Positions 38,831-47,964 are shown, counted from the first letter of the stretch. The stretch is DNA of 64,000 nt from Microbacterium suaedae (GCF_003254645.1 NZ_PNFD01000001.1:744001-808000), one strand, 5' to 3'. Program-made: numbers and translations. The notes: generated by a model from the letters alone, not told the origin.

Positions 38831-39290
38831 CACCCCTGAGGACGAGCGGCGCGCCGAAGCCGTCCGCTTCGTCCAGTCCAGCCTGGGCGACGTGTTCGCG
38901 CAGTTCCGACGACTGGTCAAGCGCAACGCCGAGTCGCTCCAGCCCGGCCTGCATCCCGCCACGTTCAAGATGTTCACGGTGATCGCGCGCCATGCACCGG
39001 TGACCGCGTCGACGCTCGCCTGCTGGCTCGACATGGACAAGGGCCAGGTCAGCCGCGCGGTGCGCGATCTCGAGGAGGCCGGTCTCGTCACCCGTCGGCC
39101 GGACGAATCCGATCGGCGCTCGTTCGTGATCGAGCCGACCGAGAGCGGCAACACGCGCCTCGCCGCGGTGCGCACCCGGCAGGAGCAGAGCCTTCACGCG
39201 CGCCTCGCGGAGTGGCCCGTCGAGGACGTGCACCGCCTCGGCGAGCTCCTCCACGCCCTCACAGAACGGGATCCATTCGGCGAGGACTGA
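38823..39290 (+). CDS. MarR-family transcriptional repressor
   Basis: A 155-residue winged-helix protein. VTASTLACWLDMDKGQVSRAVRDLEEAGLV is the HTH and recognition helix and RRPDESDRRSFVIEPTESG the wing, both standard for MarR. It starts within the last codons of the MFS gene (overlap ATGACTGA), so expression is coupled. It is expected to bind the TTGA/TCAA palindromes at 37034-37078 and be released by the exported drug. Confidence 0.93.
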   Translation: MTDTPEDERRAEAVRFVQSSLGDVFAQFRRLVKRNAESLQPGLHPATFKMFTVIARHAPVTASTLACWLDMDKGQVSRAVRDLEEAGLVTRRPDESDRRSFVIEPTESGNTRLAAVRTRQEQSLHARLAEWPVEDVHRLGELLHALTERDPFGED

Positions 39291-39304
39291 CGTCGCCGCA
39301 CCCG

Positions 39305-39362
39305 TTCGCGGGTGCCGCGTGGTCGTTCGGATCCTGCGAAACGACCAGACGGCACCCGCGAA
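39305..39362. repeat. Intergenic palindrome, family 1 copy 2
   Basis: Arms of 23 bases (start TTCGCGGGTGCCGCGTGG) with two mismatches and a 12-base loop. The outer arm matches the palindrome at 19639-19744. Like that copy it lies just after a plus-strand regulator gene and before a convergent minus-strand gene, where it can serve as a bidirectional terminator. Confidence 0.8.
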
Positions 39363-39384
39363 TCGGATCCTTCGGGGCGCTCCG

Positions 39385-39930
39385 TCACGCGTCGGGGTTG
39401 GGGCATTCGATCCCACCGAGAGCGGGGATCCGGACGGCGACGGTCTTCATCTGCGGCGACTGCCACTCCGCCGTTCCGGGGGTCCACACGGTGCGCGCCG
39501 TGACATCGAAGCTCGAGCCGAGAAGCAGATCGAGAAGGGATCCGAGGATCTGCTGGAGGACGCCGTTGCTGAGCGTCGTCGTGTAGACGCCGCTCGCGTC
39601 GGGGCCCGTCGTCGTGACGGTCGCGGTCGTGCCGTCGATGCTCCACCGAACATTCTCCGGAGAAAATCCGCTGTAGGGGGTCGAATCCTGCGGCCAGCGC
39701 CACGTCACCGTGAGGAACGGCTGCGCCAGATTCAGCGCGCTCGGGCGCTGACAGCTCGTCGAAACGATGTCGGGAGCCTGAAGCTGCACCGTGCCGAGCG
39801 TCTGGCCAGACGCCGCGTGCTCGGCGTCGGTGAAGTCAGCCTGTGTCTGCTGCGCGACGGCCCCGCCCATCACGACCGACACAGCCATGACGCTCAGCGC
39901 CATGATCCCGATCATCCGGCGCCGCTTCAT
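39385..39930 (-). CDS. Secreted protein with SipW-type signal, last gene of the SipW cluster
   Basis: A 181-residue protein with no recognised domain. The N-terminus MKRRRMIGIMALSVMAVSVVMGG is a signal peptide followed by ADFTDAEHAASGQ, which matches the A-F-T-D pattern after SipW-type signals. The mature part is beta-rich and has two Cys (ISTSCQ-like and ECPNPDA). ATG 39930 overlaps the stop of the LATTG-anchored gene by four bases. Probably an extracellular subunit processed by the adjacent signal peptidase; specific role unknown. Confidence 0.75.
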   Translation of the reverse strand: MKRRRMIGIMALSVMAVSVVMGGAVAQQTQADFTDAEHAASGQTLGTVQLQAPDIVSTSCQRPSALNLAQPFLTVTWRWPQDSTPYSGFSPENVRWSIDGTTATVTTTGPDASGVYTTTLSNGVLQQILGSLLDLLLGSSFDVTARTVWTPGTAEWQSPQMKTVAVRIPALGGIECPNPDA

Positions 39931-40556
39931 GTGCGCGCCCTCCTGCGTCGGTAGTCCACGGCGAGCGTCGTCCCCACTCCGACGATCGCAATCCCGCCCC
40001 AGACGACGAACCACGGCAGGCCGTTGCCCGTCGTCGCGAGCCCGTCGCCATCGTCGGGCGCAGACCCCGCCTCGATCTCTTCGCCGAGCCCATGAGCCAA
40101 CACGCGCAGCTCGGTGCGCTCCCCCTCCTGCGCATCCGCCGGCGCAGCGATCGACAGAAGCAATCGTGCCGTCTCGTCGGCGTCGATCCGCAGCAGCCGC
40201 TCCCGCGATCCGTCACGGGGTGCTGCGAACCCGGACCGCAGCCGCTCCTCGCCGGCGGCGCACGATCCGCCTGTCCACGCGACGGCGCACCGAAGGACCG
40301 TGACGTCGACGTCCATCTCACCGGATGCGGCCAGGGAGATGTCGATGCGGCCCGGATCACCCGGAGCAGCGCTCACCTCGACGAGCCAGTCGACGCGCTG
40401 ACCCGGTGACAGGTCGGTCGCCGCTCTCTCGTCGAGGACCGACACGAGACGCAGTCGCTCTCCCTCGACGACGTCTGGGGCCGCCGTTGCCGAGGCGGCA
40501 CTCGGGGCGAGGAGAATCGCGAGGATCAACGCGCCAATCGCCCACGCGCGCCTCAT
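39927..40556 (-). CDS. LATTG-anchored surface protein of the SipW cluster
   Basis: A 209-residue protein with a classical signal peptide (ALILAILLAPSAASA), a beta-rich domain with one Cys pair (LRCAVAWTGGSCAAG), then LATTG, a hydrophobic helix and an RRRR tail: a sortase E-type wall anchor. Four-base overlaps on both sides tie it to the signal peptidase and the last secreted protein. By position it could anchor fibres made of the TasA/CalY-like proteins to the wall, as an inference. Confidence 0.8.
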   Translation of the reverse strand: MRRAWAIGALILAILLAPSAASATAAPDVVEGERLRLVSVLDERAATDLSPGQRVDWLVEVSAAPGDPGRIDISLAASGEMDVDVTVLRCAVAWTGGSCAAGEERLRSGFAAPRDGSRERLLRIDADETARLLLSIAAPADAQEGERTELRVLAHGLGEEIEAGSAPDDGDGLATTGNGLPWFVVWGGIAIVGVGTTLAVDYRRRRART

Positions 40557-41134
40557 GTCAGCTGCCCCACGGGCTCGGCGCGTCTGCGATCAGAACGGTC
40601 GTCACGGTCCTGGGGCCAAAACGCCCAACCCACCAGCAGACCCGCCGCGAGAGTGAGGCCCCCGAGCACGAGCGGATGCCCCAGCCAGACGATGGCAGGG
40701 GCGATACCGGGCACAGAAAACAGGGTCTCACGCACGGTCGTCACCTCGTACGGGAACGGGTCGTCCGCGTCGTTCGCGTCACCGCGCATCGTGATGATCC
40801 GCTCGCCAGGGTTCTGCCCCTCCTCCACGCTCGTGACTCGGTGTGTGACGGGGAGACGAGACGCGCCGCGATCCACCGTGATGACATCTCCCACCGCGAC
40901 CTCCCTGGCGGGCACCTCTCGTACGACGGCGACGGATCCGGCGGGGATCGCCGGTGCCATGGAGCCCGTGCGGAACATCATGAGGCTGATATCGAAGACG
41001 AGGGCGAGGACGACGAGCGTCGCGCACACCACGCCGCCCGCCGCCGCGACCCAGAGCAGAGCCTCTCGGACCGCGTGCAGCGCACGAGGAGGGCGACGCA
41101 TCGCGTGACGCGCCGCCGCGGTCTCTCCCCTCAC
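40553..41134 (-). CDS. SipW-type signal peptidase I
   Basis: About 193 residues. An N-terminal membrane helix (LLWVAAAGGVVCATLVVLALVF) precedes the catalytic Ser in FRTGSMAPAIPAGS; the second key residue is His in LPVTHRV, in place of the usual Lys, which marks the archaeal/ER-like SipW subgroup. A second helix lies near the C-terminus. GTG 41134 is chosen because it forms a four-base GTGA overlap with the upstream stop, as all other joins in this operon do; ATG 41101 is the alternative. It should cleave the signals of its neighbours. Confidence 0.88.
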   Translation of the reverse strand: MRGETAAARHAMRRPPRALHAVREALLWVAAAGGVVCATLVVLALVFDISLMMFRTGSMAPAIPAGSVAVVREVPAREVAVGDVITVDRGASRLPVTHRVTSVEEGQNPGERIITMRGDANDADDPFPYEVTTVRETLFSVPGIAPAIVWLGHPLVLGGLTLAAGLLVGWAFWPQDRDDRSDRRRAEPVGQLT

Positions 41135-41748
41135 TCCGACTGCGCTGTGACGACCCACCGCGGCACCGCCTCCTGCCCCTGCGCCTCATTCCCGGTCGAA
41201 TCGGGCAGCGTCACGGCGAAGCAGTAGGTGACGATGGATCCCGCCGCCGCGGCCAACTCCTGCGTCGTCGACGAGTTCGTCGTTGGTGCGGATCCTGTCG
41301 GAACGACCTCGCTCCCCGCCGCGAACGTCGTCGCGTCGCAATTCGTCTCCCCGATGGTGCGCACCCCGTATCGGAGGAATGCACCGAGACCCGCGTCGTT
41401 GCCGTCATCCGCAGACAGCTGCGCCGTTCCCGCGACGGAGCCCGCAACCGTGCGCACAGAGAATCCCGCGTACACGGTCTGCCCCGGCACCAGCTCGAGG
41501 GCGGCAACCGTGAAGTCGAGCGCGGCAGCACCCGCTGCGTCAGCGTGCTCGGCGTAATCGATGCCGTTCGTCGCCCCCTCGATCCCGAAGGAGCCTGCCG
41601 AGAATGTTGCCGTCGCGTGCTCCCTGTCCGTCCAGGCGGCGAGCGTGGAGGCGGCGCCGACGCCGAACACGATGCCGCTCGCGAGGATCGCCCGCACGCG
41701 TCGGAGCGCACGTGACCGCGAGCGCGGCGTATGCTCCCGCCGGGACAT
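41131..41748 (-). CDS. TasA/CalY-like protein with SipW-type signal, paralogue 2
   Basis: A 205-residue secreted protein. RRVRAILASGIVFGVGAASTLAAWTDREHATATFSAGSF-like order shows the long SipW-type signal ending at the AAWTDRE site, then a beta-rich domain (GIDYAEHADAAGAAALDF, LVPGQTVYAGFSVR) of the TasA/camelysin kind, with a Cys pair near the end. It is the same length as its upstream neighbour and clearly a paralogue. ATG 41748 begins two bases after the neighbour's stop. A longer reading back to 42474 in this frame is only a shadow of the first paralogue. Confidence 0.85.
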   Translation of the reverse strand: MSRREHTPRSRSRALRRVRAILASGIVFGVGAASTLAAWTDREHATATFSAGSFGIEGATNGIDYAEHADAAGAAALDFTVAALELVPGQTVYAGFSVRTVAGSVAGTAQLSADDGNDAGLGAFLRYGVRTIGETNCDATTFAAGSEVVPTGSAPTTNSSTTQELAAAAGSIVTYCFAVTLPDSTGNEAQGQEAVPRWVVTAQSE

Positions 41749-41749
41749 C

Positions 41750-42367
41750 TCAGTTCGCGTCGACGGAGGTCGCCTGGAACTCCCACGTCGCGGTCGCCGT
41801 CGCGGCCTGCGCGAGGTCGTCACCCGCCGTGATCGCGAAGCAGAGCTGGACGCTGGCGCCCGGGACGCCGTCGCCGTGCAGGACGTCGGCCGTTGCCGTC
41901 GCCGTGTTCGTGTCGAGCGTCGCCCCCTCGCCGAGCACCGTTCCGGCCGCGACCGTTGCCGCATCGCAGGTCTCGGCCGCACCGATCGCCGCGACGACGT
42001 AGCCGTATTGAGCGGCGTCGCCCGTCGCAGCCACGCTCGCCTGGGAGAGCGTGCCGTCGACGCTCGTCGCGTCGTCGAGGCGGACGAAGAACGAGTCGTA
42101 GGCGACTTCTCCGGGCACCATGTTCGACGTCTCGGCGACGAACTGGACCTGATCGAGCTGCTCAGCCGCCGCGGCGTCGGAATGCTCCGCATAGGCGACG
42201 TCGTCGAGCGATCCCTCCAGATTGAAGGAGCCGGCCGCGAACGTACCGGTGAGGAACTCCGAGTCGTTCCAGGTGGCGAGCGTATATGCCGCGCCCACGC
42301 CGACGACGAGGCCGCCGGCGAGGATTGCGAGCACCTTGCGGCGCCGCACGGTGGTGCGTTCAGACAT
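41750..42367 (-). CDS. TasA/CalY-like protein with SipW-type signal, paralogue 1
   Basis: A 205-residue protein and the first gene of the SipW cluster. MSERTTVRRRKVLAILAGG leads a hydrophobic signal that ends at LATWNDSE, the SipW-type site. The mature part (FAAGSFNLEGSLDD, DQVQFVAETSNMVPGEVAYDSFFVRL) is beta-rich and matches the TasA/camelysin fold by pattern. In Bacillus, such proteins polymerise into biofilm fibres after SipW cleavage; here this is inferred. A good promoter lies upstream. Confidence 0.86.
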   Translation of the reverse strand: MSERTTVRRRKVLAILAGGLVVGVGAAYTLATWNDSEFLTGTFAAGSFNLEGSLDDVAYAEHSDAAAAEQLDQVQFVAETSNMVPGEVAYDSFFVRLDDATSVDGTLSQASVAATGDAAQYGYVVAAIGAAETCDAATVAAGTVLGEGATLDTNTATATADVLHGDGVPGASVQLCFAITAGDDLAQAATATATWEFQATSVDAN

Positions 42368-42431
42368 GGATCATCCCCCCGCGCCGCGAGGGACGCCCCT
42401 TGCGTCGAAGACTCACGGCATTGTGCGGACC

Positions 42432-42460
42432 AGTATTCTCCAGGACTCACGTCGAGACAA
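42432..42460 (-). promoter_or_regulatory. Predicted promoter of the SipW cluster
   Basis: On the minus strand TTGTCT (42455-42460) and AATACT (42432-42437) are separated by exactly 17 bases, about 65 bases upstream of the first TasA/CalY-like start. It is the best promoter match in this gap. Confidence 0.55.
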
Positions 42461-42490
42461 GAGCCCCTCGCCAACGCCCCGCGGGAACGA

Positions 42491-42524
42491 CGAACGCCCC
42501 GCCGCGGATGCGACGGGGCGTTCG
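42491..42524 (-). terminator. Terminator after rplA
   Basis: Perfect 11-base arms CGAACGCCCCG and CGGGGCGTTCG with a 12-base loop, ten bases past the rplA stop on the minus strand. It separates the ribosomal operon from the SipW cluster. Confidence 0.8.
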
Positions 42525-42533
42525 AGACGAGAC

Positions 42534-43232
42534 TCAGACCGCAGCGGCGATCGAGTTCACGTCGAGCGGGATGCCGGGGCCGAATGTGGTCGACACCGAT
42601 CCCTTCTGGATGTAGCGACCCTTGGCGCTGGACGGCTTCAGGCGCACGACCTCGTCGAGCGCGGCCTGGATGTTCTCGTCGAGCTTGTCGAGGTCGAACG
42701 AGGCCTTGCCCACGATGAAGTGGAGGTTGGCGTGCTTGTCGACGCGGAAGTCGATCTTGCCGCCCTTGATCTCCTCAACGGCCTTCGCCGGGTTCGGCGT
42801 GACCGTGCCCGTCTTGGGGTTGGGCATGAGACCGCGCGGACCGAGAACCTTGCCGAGTCGACCGACCTGGCCCATGAGCTCCGGAACGGCAACAGCCGCG
42901 TCGAAGTCGGTCCAACCGTCGGCGACCTTCTGGATGAGCTCGGCACCGCCGACCTCGTCCGCGCCCGCGGCGATGGCGGCCTCAGCGGCGTCGCCGTTCG
43001 CGAACACGATGACCTTCGCGGTCTTACCGGTGCCGTGCGGGAGCATGACGGTGCCGCGCACCATCTGGTCTGCCTTGCGCGGGTCGACGGCGAGCTTCAG
43101 TGCGACCTCGACGGTCGAGTCGAACTTCGCGGATCCGGTCTCCTTGGCGAGCGCGACTGCCTCGGCGGGCGTGTAGAAGCGCCCCTCCTCGAGCTTGGCG
43201 GCTGCGGCGGTGTAAGCCTTGGACTTTGCCAT
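42534..43232 (-). CDS. rplA: 50S ribosomal protein L1
   Basis: A 232-residue L1, which forms the mobile stalk at the E site of the 50S subunit. The core [18 protein letters not shown] and [21 protein letters not shown] are clear. The start is ATG 43232 ([17 protein letters not shown]), 13 bases after rplK; earlier in-frame codons overlap rplK. L1 may also regulate this pair by binding the rplK leader, as in other bacteria. Confidence 0.98.
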   Translation of the reverse strand: MAKSKAYTAAAAKLEEGRFYTPAEAVALAKETGSAKFDSTVEVALKLAVDPRKADQMVRGTVMLPHGTGKTAKVIVFANGDAAEAAIAAGADEVGGAELIQKVADGWTDFDAAVAVPELMGQVGRLGKVLGPRGLMPNPKTGTVTPNPAKAVEEIKGGKIDFRVDKHANLHFIVGKASFDLDKLDENIQAALDEVVRLKPSSAKGRYIQKGSVSTTFGPGIPLDVNSIAAAV

Positions 43233-43245
43233 GTTCGTTATCCCC

Positions 43246-43677
43246 TCAGCCCTCGACCGTGATGCCCATGGAACGGGCGGTGCCGGCGACGATCTTCGAA
43301 GCGGCATCGAGGTCGTTCGCGTTCAGATCAGGCTGCTTGGTCTTGGCGATCTCCTCGACCTGCTCCTTCGTGATCTTGCCGACCTTGACGGTGTGGGGCG
43401 TACCCGAACCGCTCTTGACGCCCGCAGCCTTCTTGATGAGCTCGGCCGCCGGCGGCGTCTTCAGGACGAACGAGAAGCTGCGGTCCTCGTAGACCGTGAT
43501 CTCCACGGGGACGACGTTGCCGCGCTGCTGCTCCGTCGCGGCGTTGTACGCCTTGCAGAACTCCATGATGTTGACGCCGTGCTGACCCAGGGCAGGGCCG
43601 ATCGGCGGCGCCGGGTTGGCCTGGCCGGCCTGGATCTGGAGCTTGATGAGCCCCGAGACCTTCTTCTTCGGTGCCAT
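43246..43677 (-). CDS. rplK: 50S ribosomal protein L11
   Basis: A 143-residue L11, part of the GTPase-associated centre with 23S r[34 protein letters not shown] is the N-terminal domain and [22 protein letters not shown] the C-terminal rRNA-binding end. AAGGAT lies just before the ATG. Its 145-base leader (43678-43822) has a GCGCGC-TTCG-GCGCGC hairpin and a CATAAT sequence that may be a -10 box. Confidence 0.98.
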   Translation of the reverse strand: MAPKKKVSGLIKLQIQAGQANPAPPIGPALGQHGVNIMEFCKAYNAATEQQRGNVVPVEITVYEDRSFSFVLKTPPAAELIKKAAGVKSGSGTPHTVKVGKITKEQVEEIAKTKQPDLNANDLDAASKIVAGTARSMGITVEG

Positions 43678-43748
43678 TGTTTATCCTTTCGTCGAACGCG
43701 CGCCGTGTGCGTGCGCTCTCCCACACCCGAAGAGGTGCGGTGTCTGTG

Positions 43749-43764
43749 GCGCGCCGAAGCGCGC
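43749..43764 (-). promoter_or_regulatory. UUCG hairpin in the rplK leader
   Basis: On the minus strand GCGCGC-TTCG-GCGCGC forms a perfect six-base-pair stem with a stable UUCG tetraloop about 70 bases ahead of rplK. CATAAT (43775-43780) just upstream is a possible -10 box. The hairpin may stabilise the leader or take part in L1 feedback; there is no direct evidence for either. Confidence 0.35.
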
Positions 43765-43822
43765 AAACTCACACATTATGCATGAGCAGCCTGGACAGAT
43801 CCAGGAAATCCGTTGATCCGGA

Positions 43823-44821
43823 TCAGGCCATCTTCGAGACCTGGTCGAACGACAGCTCGACCGGGGTCTCGCGCTCGAACAGCGACACGAGGACCGTGAG
43901 CTTGCCGCTCGCGGGGTTGATCTCGTTGATCGTGCCCGGCAGGCCCGCGAACGAGCCGTCCTTGATCGTGATCGTCTCGCCGATCTCGAAGTCGACCTCG
44001 GCGGGCATCGAACGCGACGCCGTGGCCTCCTTGGCCTTCTCGTCGCCGGCGGCGGCCTTCTCGGCCTCCTTGATCTCGGCGAGCGGCTTCAGCATGTTGA
44101 ACGCCTCTTCGAAGCGGAGCGGCGCCGGGTTGTGCGCGTTGCCGACGAAGCCCGTCACGCCGGGCGTGTGGCGGACAACCGACCAGGTGTCCTCGTTGAG
44201 CTCCATGCGCACGAGAACGTAGCCGGGCACGCGCACGCGCGTCACCATCTTGCGCTGACCGTTCTTGATCTCGACGACGTCCTCCATCGGGACCTCGACC
44301 TGGTAGATGTCGTCCTCGACCTCGAGCGTCTGCTTGCGCTGCTCGATGTTCGTCTTCACCTTGCGCTCGAAGCCCGCGTAGGAGTGGATCACGTACCACT
44401 TGCCCTCGAGCGTGCGCAGTTCGGCACGGAACTCGGCGTAAGGGTCGTCGTCCTCTACTTCCGGAGCTTCCGCCTCGGGTGCGTCGACCTCAGCCTCGGC
44501 CACCTCGGGGGCCTCAGCAGGCGCAGCCGCGCTCTCGTCTGCGGAGTCGTCGGACAGGACCTCGGCCGCAGCCTCCGCCTCGGCGGTCTCGTCGATGTTG
44601 AGTGCGTCGTTCACGATCGCGTCTGCCTCCGGGTCTGCGATGGAGATTTCTTCGCTGTCGGCAAGGCCGCTGCCGTCGTCGACATGCATCGCCTTGTGCT
44701 CGGCGGCGTCGCTCGCCTTCTCGTTGCCTGCGAGGATGTTGCCCGTCTGGGCCTCGTCGTCCTCGCTCGACTGCTCAGCCGCGGGGGCCCAGTCGGCGTC
44801 GTCGAGATGCTTCTCGGACAC
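43823..44821 (-). CDS. nusG: Transcription termination/antitermination protein NusG with long acidic N-terminus
   Basis: A 332-residue NusG. The NGN domain starts near residue 140 ([23 protein letters not shown]) and includes [18 protein letters not shown] and [10 protein letters not shown]; the KOW domain is at the C-terminus ([25 protein letters not shown]). It binds RNA polymerase, Rho and the ribosome. The first ~135 residues are a very acidic, Ala/Glu/Asp-rich, likely disordered extension, longer than usual even for actinobacteria. GTG 44821 is the start, 16 bases after secE. Confidence 0.97.
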   Translation of the reverse strand: MSEKHLDDADWAPAAEQSSEDDEAQTGNILAGNEKASDAAEHKAMHVDDGSGLADSEEISIADPEADAIVNDALNIDETAEAEAAAEVLSDDSADESAAAPAEAPEVAEAEVDAPEAEAPEVEDDDPYAEFRAELRTLEGKWYVIHSYAGFERKVKTNIEQRKQTLEVEDDIYQVEVPMEDVVEIKNGQRKMVTRVRVPGYVLVRMELNEDTWSVVRHTPGVTGFVGNAHNPAPLRFEEAFNMLKPLAEIKEAEKAAAGDEKAKEATASRSMPAEVDFEIGETITIKDGSFAGLPGTINEINPASGKLTVLVSLFERETPVELSFDQVSKMA

Positions 44822-44837
44822 GTTTGCCTCTTTCGAT

Positions 44838-45101
44838 CTAGTTCGGAACGCCGAAGACGACGTCCACCACCCACGAGAAGACCGTGTCGAGCCCGAAGAT
44901 GAGGGCCATCATCACGACGACGAAGCCCAGCACGACGCTCGTGAACTTCAGGAGCTCCTTGCGGGTCGGCGTGACAACCTTGCGAAGCTCCGCGATGACC
45001 TCACGGAAGAACAGCGCGATCCGCGCGAAGAAATTCGGCTTCTTGCCTGCGCTCGCACCGCCCGCGGCGGCGGCCATGCCACCAGCTGCATCCTGAGCCA
45101 T
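44838..45101 (-). CDS. secE: Preprotein translocase subunit SecE
   Basis: An 87-residue SecE with a Gly/Ala-rich N-terminus, the conserved amphipathic segment [20 protein letters not shown] and one C-terminal membrane helix ([21 protein letters not shown]). It clamps SecY in the translocon. It is 36 bases downstream of tRNA-Trp and 16 bases ahead of nusG, the standard bacterial order. Confidence 0.97.
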   Translation of the reverse strand: MAQDAAGGMAAAAGGASAGKKPNFFARIALFFREVIAELRKVVTPTRKELLKFTSVVLGFVVVMMALIFGLDTVFSWVVDVVFGVPN

Positions 45102-45137
45102 TCGTCACCTTTCGTGAGTCAGCGTGCCGCTGACGCG

Positions 45138-45210
<73 letters not shown>

Positions 45211-45354
45211 AGAGGCCGAAGCGACCTCGGAATCCCCCACCTCACCCGCCACTGATGCCCGAGGCACAGCGAAGGATGCAGCGCGGAACTGCTCTATCGA
45301 TCATACGGCATGGGGTACGACGGCGCGAACCGGGCTCGGCCCCGCGCGCGTCGC

Positions 45355-46140
45355 TCACCGCCCGACACGCGCGAGGAAGGTGCGCGTGCGCTCGTGGCGC
45401 GGCGCGTCGATGACCTGCGCAGCAGGCCCCTGCTCGACGACCACACCGTCCGCCATGAAGACGACTCGGTCGCAGACTTCGCGGGCGAAGCTCATCTCGT
45501 GGGTCACGACGATCATCGTCATCCCGTCGGCAGCGAGCTGCCGCATCACGGCGAGCACCTCCCCCACAAGCTCAGGGTCGAGCGCGCTCGTAGGCTCGTC
45601 GAAGAGCATGACCTTGGGCTTCATCGCAAGCGCCCGCGCAATCGCCACGCGCTGCTGCTGACCGCCCGACAGCTGGGACGGGTAGACGTCGGCACGGTGG
45701 GCGAGCCCCACCCGATCGAGCAGATCGAGCGCCTCGGTGCGCACCTCGGCCTTCGGCCGCCGCAGCACACGGACCGGAGCCTCCATCACGTTCTCGAGCG
45801 CCGTCATGTGCCCGAAGAGATTGAAGCGCTGGAACACCATCCCGAGGTCGCGCCGGCGGAGGGCGACCTCCTTCGGCCGCAGCTCGTAGAGGCGGCCTCG
45901 ATGCTCGCGGTAGCCGACGAGCACGCCGTCGACCCGGATCTCGCCTGCATCGAGCTCCTCGAGGTGATTGATGCAGCGCAGCAGCGTCGACTTGCCCGAA
46001 CCTGACGGACCGAGGATCCCGACGACCTCTCCCGCGTGGACCTCGAGGTTTACGTCGCGCAGCACCTGGGTGTGGCCGAACGACTTGCCGACGTGCGAAA
46101 CCGTGACGAGCGGATCCGCTGCGGACATCCTCTCGGTCAT
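45355..46140 (-). CDS. Polar amino-acid ABC transporter ATP-binding protein
   Basis: A 261-residue ATPase of the GlnQ/ArtP type. Walker [10 protein letters not shown] is near residue 40, the signature [15 protein letters not shown] and Walker [13 protein letters not shown] follow, then the family's [11 protein letters not shown]. The start overlaps the permease stop by four bases. Together with that permease and the binding lipoprotein upstream it imports a polar amino acid. Adjacent gab genes suggest, without proof, glutamate- or GABA-related uptake. Confidence 0.93.
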   Translation of the reverse strand: MTERMSAADPLVTVSHVGKSFGHTQVLRDVNLEVHAGEVVGILGPSGSGKSTLLRCINHLEELDAGEIRVDGVLVGYREHRGRLYELRPKEVALRRRDLGMVFQRFNLFGHMTALENVMEAPVRVLRRPKAEVRTEALDLLDRVGLAHRADVYPSQLSGGQQQRVAIARALAMKPKVMLFDEPTSALDPELVGEVLAVMRQLAADGMTMIVVTHEMSFAREVCDRVVFMADGVVVEQGPAAQVIDAPRHERTRTFLARVGR

Positions 46141-47054
46141 GCGCCCTGCTCCTTCGTGGTGTCGGCGGCGCTGTGTTCGTCACGCGGTGTTCCACGAAAG
46201 CCGAAAAGCCGCGTGAACGCGCCGGGCCGCTTCGGTGCATCCTTCGCGAAACGACGTTCGAGCCAGGTCTGCAGGACGCTCGCGATCGAGGTGAGGAAGA
46301 GATACCAGACGCTCGCCACGAGCAGCATCTCCATGAGGCTGAAGTCGGCGGCGCCGATCTGGCGAGCGCGGTAGAGCAGGTCGCCGGCGCCGATCACCGA
46401 GACGAGCGACGTCTCCTTGAGCAGCGTCACGAGCTCGTTGCCCGTGGGCGGCAGGATCGCCCGCATCGCCTGCGGGAGGATGATGCGGCGCAGCGTCTGG
46501 GCGGGCGTCATGCCGAGCGCGCCAGCCGCTTCGTGCTGCCCACGATCGACGGACAGGAGCCCACCGCGCACGATCTCCGACATGTACGCGGCCTCGTTGA
46601 GGGTCAGCGCGATGAGTGCCGCGAGGAACGGAGAGATCGTGTTGAGCGGAATCTGGAACTCGCCGACCCCGATCGTCGGGATGAAGAGAGCCAGGTTGAA
46701 CCAGATGAGCACCTGCACGAGGAGGGGCGTGCCGCGGAACACCCACACGAACAGCCAAGCGACCGTCGCGAGAACCGGATTGCCCGAGATCCGCATCACC
46801 GCGATCACGACGCCGAGTGCCACTCCCAGCACCATCGCGACAACCGTCAGCACGACGGTCACCGCCATGCCCTCGAGGATCGCCTCCGCCCCGACGCGCG
46901 AGAAGATCAGATCCCAGCGGATGACGCTGTTCTGCGCGATCTGCCAGACGATCAGCGCCGCGAGCAGCACGAGCGCCGCAACGCCCGCCCACTGTCCGTA
47001 GTGACGCACAGGGACGACCCGGCGCGGGGCCTGCATCGTACGGGGATCGGTCAT
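46137..47054 (-). CDS. Polar amino-acid ABC transporter permease
   Basis: A 305-residue permease of the HisMQ/GlnP family. The core has [30 protein letters not shown] and the EAA loop [24 protein letters not shown] 47054 is the start; the frame extends upstream only over the binding-protein gene. It probably acts as a homodimer, since one permease gene is present. Confidence 0.92.
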   Translation of the reverse strand: MTDPRTMQAPRRVVPVRHYGQWAGVAALVLLAALIVWQIAQNSVIRWDLIFSRVGAEAILEGMAVTVVLTVVAMVLGVALGVVIAVMRISGNPVLATVAWLFVWVFRGTPLLVQVLIWFNLALFIPTIGVGEFQIPLNTISPFLAALIALTLNEAAYMSEIVRGGLLSVDRGQHEAAGALGMTPAQTLRRIILPQAMRAILPPTGNELVTLLKETSLVSVIGAGDLLYRARQIGAADFSLMEMLLVASVWYLFLTSIASVLQTWLERRFAKDAPKRPGAFTRLFGFRGTPRDEHSAADTTKEQGA

Positions 47055-47067
47055 GACAGCGCTCGCG

Positions 47068-47964
47068 TCACTCCGCGCCGTTGACGGTGATCTCGTCGAG
47101 CGCGCCGAGCGAGACGTCCCAGCGCTCGAGGATCTCGGCGTACGTCCCGTCGTCGACGAGTGACTGGAGCGCCGCCTGGAACGCGTCGCGCAGCTCGTCA
47201 TCGCCCTTCGCGAAGACGAAGCCGAGGGGCTCGCCGCTGATCGGCCCGTCGTTCGCGACCTCGAATGCCGCACCGCCCTGGATCTGCGAGGCGTTGTACA
47301 CCCCGACAGCCTCCTGCGTGAGCGTCGCGACGGCGCGCTCGCTCTGCACCTGCGTCAGCGCCTCGGTGTCGGTCTGCTGGGTCAGGATGTCGATCGGGTC
47401 GCCCTGGCAGCTTCCCTCGTTCTCGGCCTCCAGCAGCGACTGCTGGGTCGAGTCGACGAGGACCGACACCGTGAGCCCACACAGGTCGCTCATCTCCGAG
47501 ATCCCCTCGGGGTTGCCCGCGGGGACGATGATCGCCTGGTCGGCCGAGAAGTAGTCGACGAAGTCATAGTTCGCCTGGCGCTCAACACTGTCGGTGATGC
47601 CCGCGACAACGAGGTCGTATCGCTCGGAGTCGAGCGACGGCAACAGCGTGTCGAAGGCGACGTTGCTGAGCTCGTACTCGAGCCCGAGCTTCGCCGTCGC
47701 GGCCGCGAGCAGATCGATGTCGAGGCCCGTGATCGTCTCTCCGTCGGCGGCGTCGACGAACTCGTACGGCGGGTACTGCGCCTCCGTGCCGACAGTGACG
47801 GACCCCGCGTCGCGCACGTCGTCGGGCACGAGAGCCGCGAGGGTCTCGTCGGCCTCGGCTGCAGGGGCCGCTCCGGTCTCGTCGTCGGGCGAGGAGGAGC
47901 AGGACACGGCGAGCGCCGCGACCGCGAGGGCGGCGGGCGCAAGAAGAAGGCGGGAAGGACGCAT
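47068..47964 (-). CDS. Amino-acid-binding lipoprotein of the ABC importer
   Basis: A 298-residue family 3 solute-binding protein. Lipobox ALAVSCSSS puts the lipidated Cys at residue 22. YPPYEFVDAADGETITGLDIDLL and GLEYELSNVAFDTLLPSL are the standard first-lobe motifs; YDLVVAGITDSVERQANYDFV and the later GVYNASQIQGG continue the fold. First gene of the importer operon, whose order is binding protein, permease, ATPase. Exact ligand unknown. Confidence 0.92.
   Translation of the reverse strand: MRPSRLLLAPAALAVAALAVSCSSSPDDETGAAPAAEADETLAALVPDDVRDAGSVTVGTEAQYPPYEFVDAADGETITGLDIDLLAAATAKLGLEYELSNVAFDTLLPSLDSERYDLVVAGITDSVERQANYDFVDYFSADQAIIVPAGNPEGISEMSDLCGLTVSVLVDSTQQSLLEAENEGSCQGDPIDILTQQTDTEALTQVQSERAVATLTQEAVGVYNASQIQGGAAFEVANDGPISGEPLGFVFAKGDDELRDAFQAALQSLVDDGTYAEILERWDVSLGALDEITVNGAE

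Noticed and set aside
41131..42474. A 447-residue reading frame spanning both TasA/CalY-like genes
   Set aside because: Its first half reads the first paralogue out of frame as an Arg/Ser-rich string; the real second gene begins at 41748.
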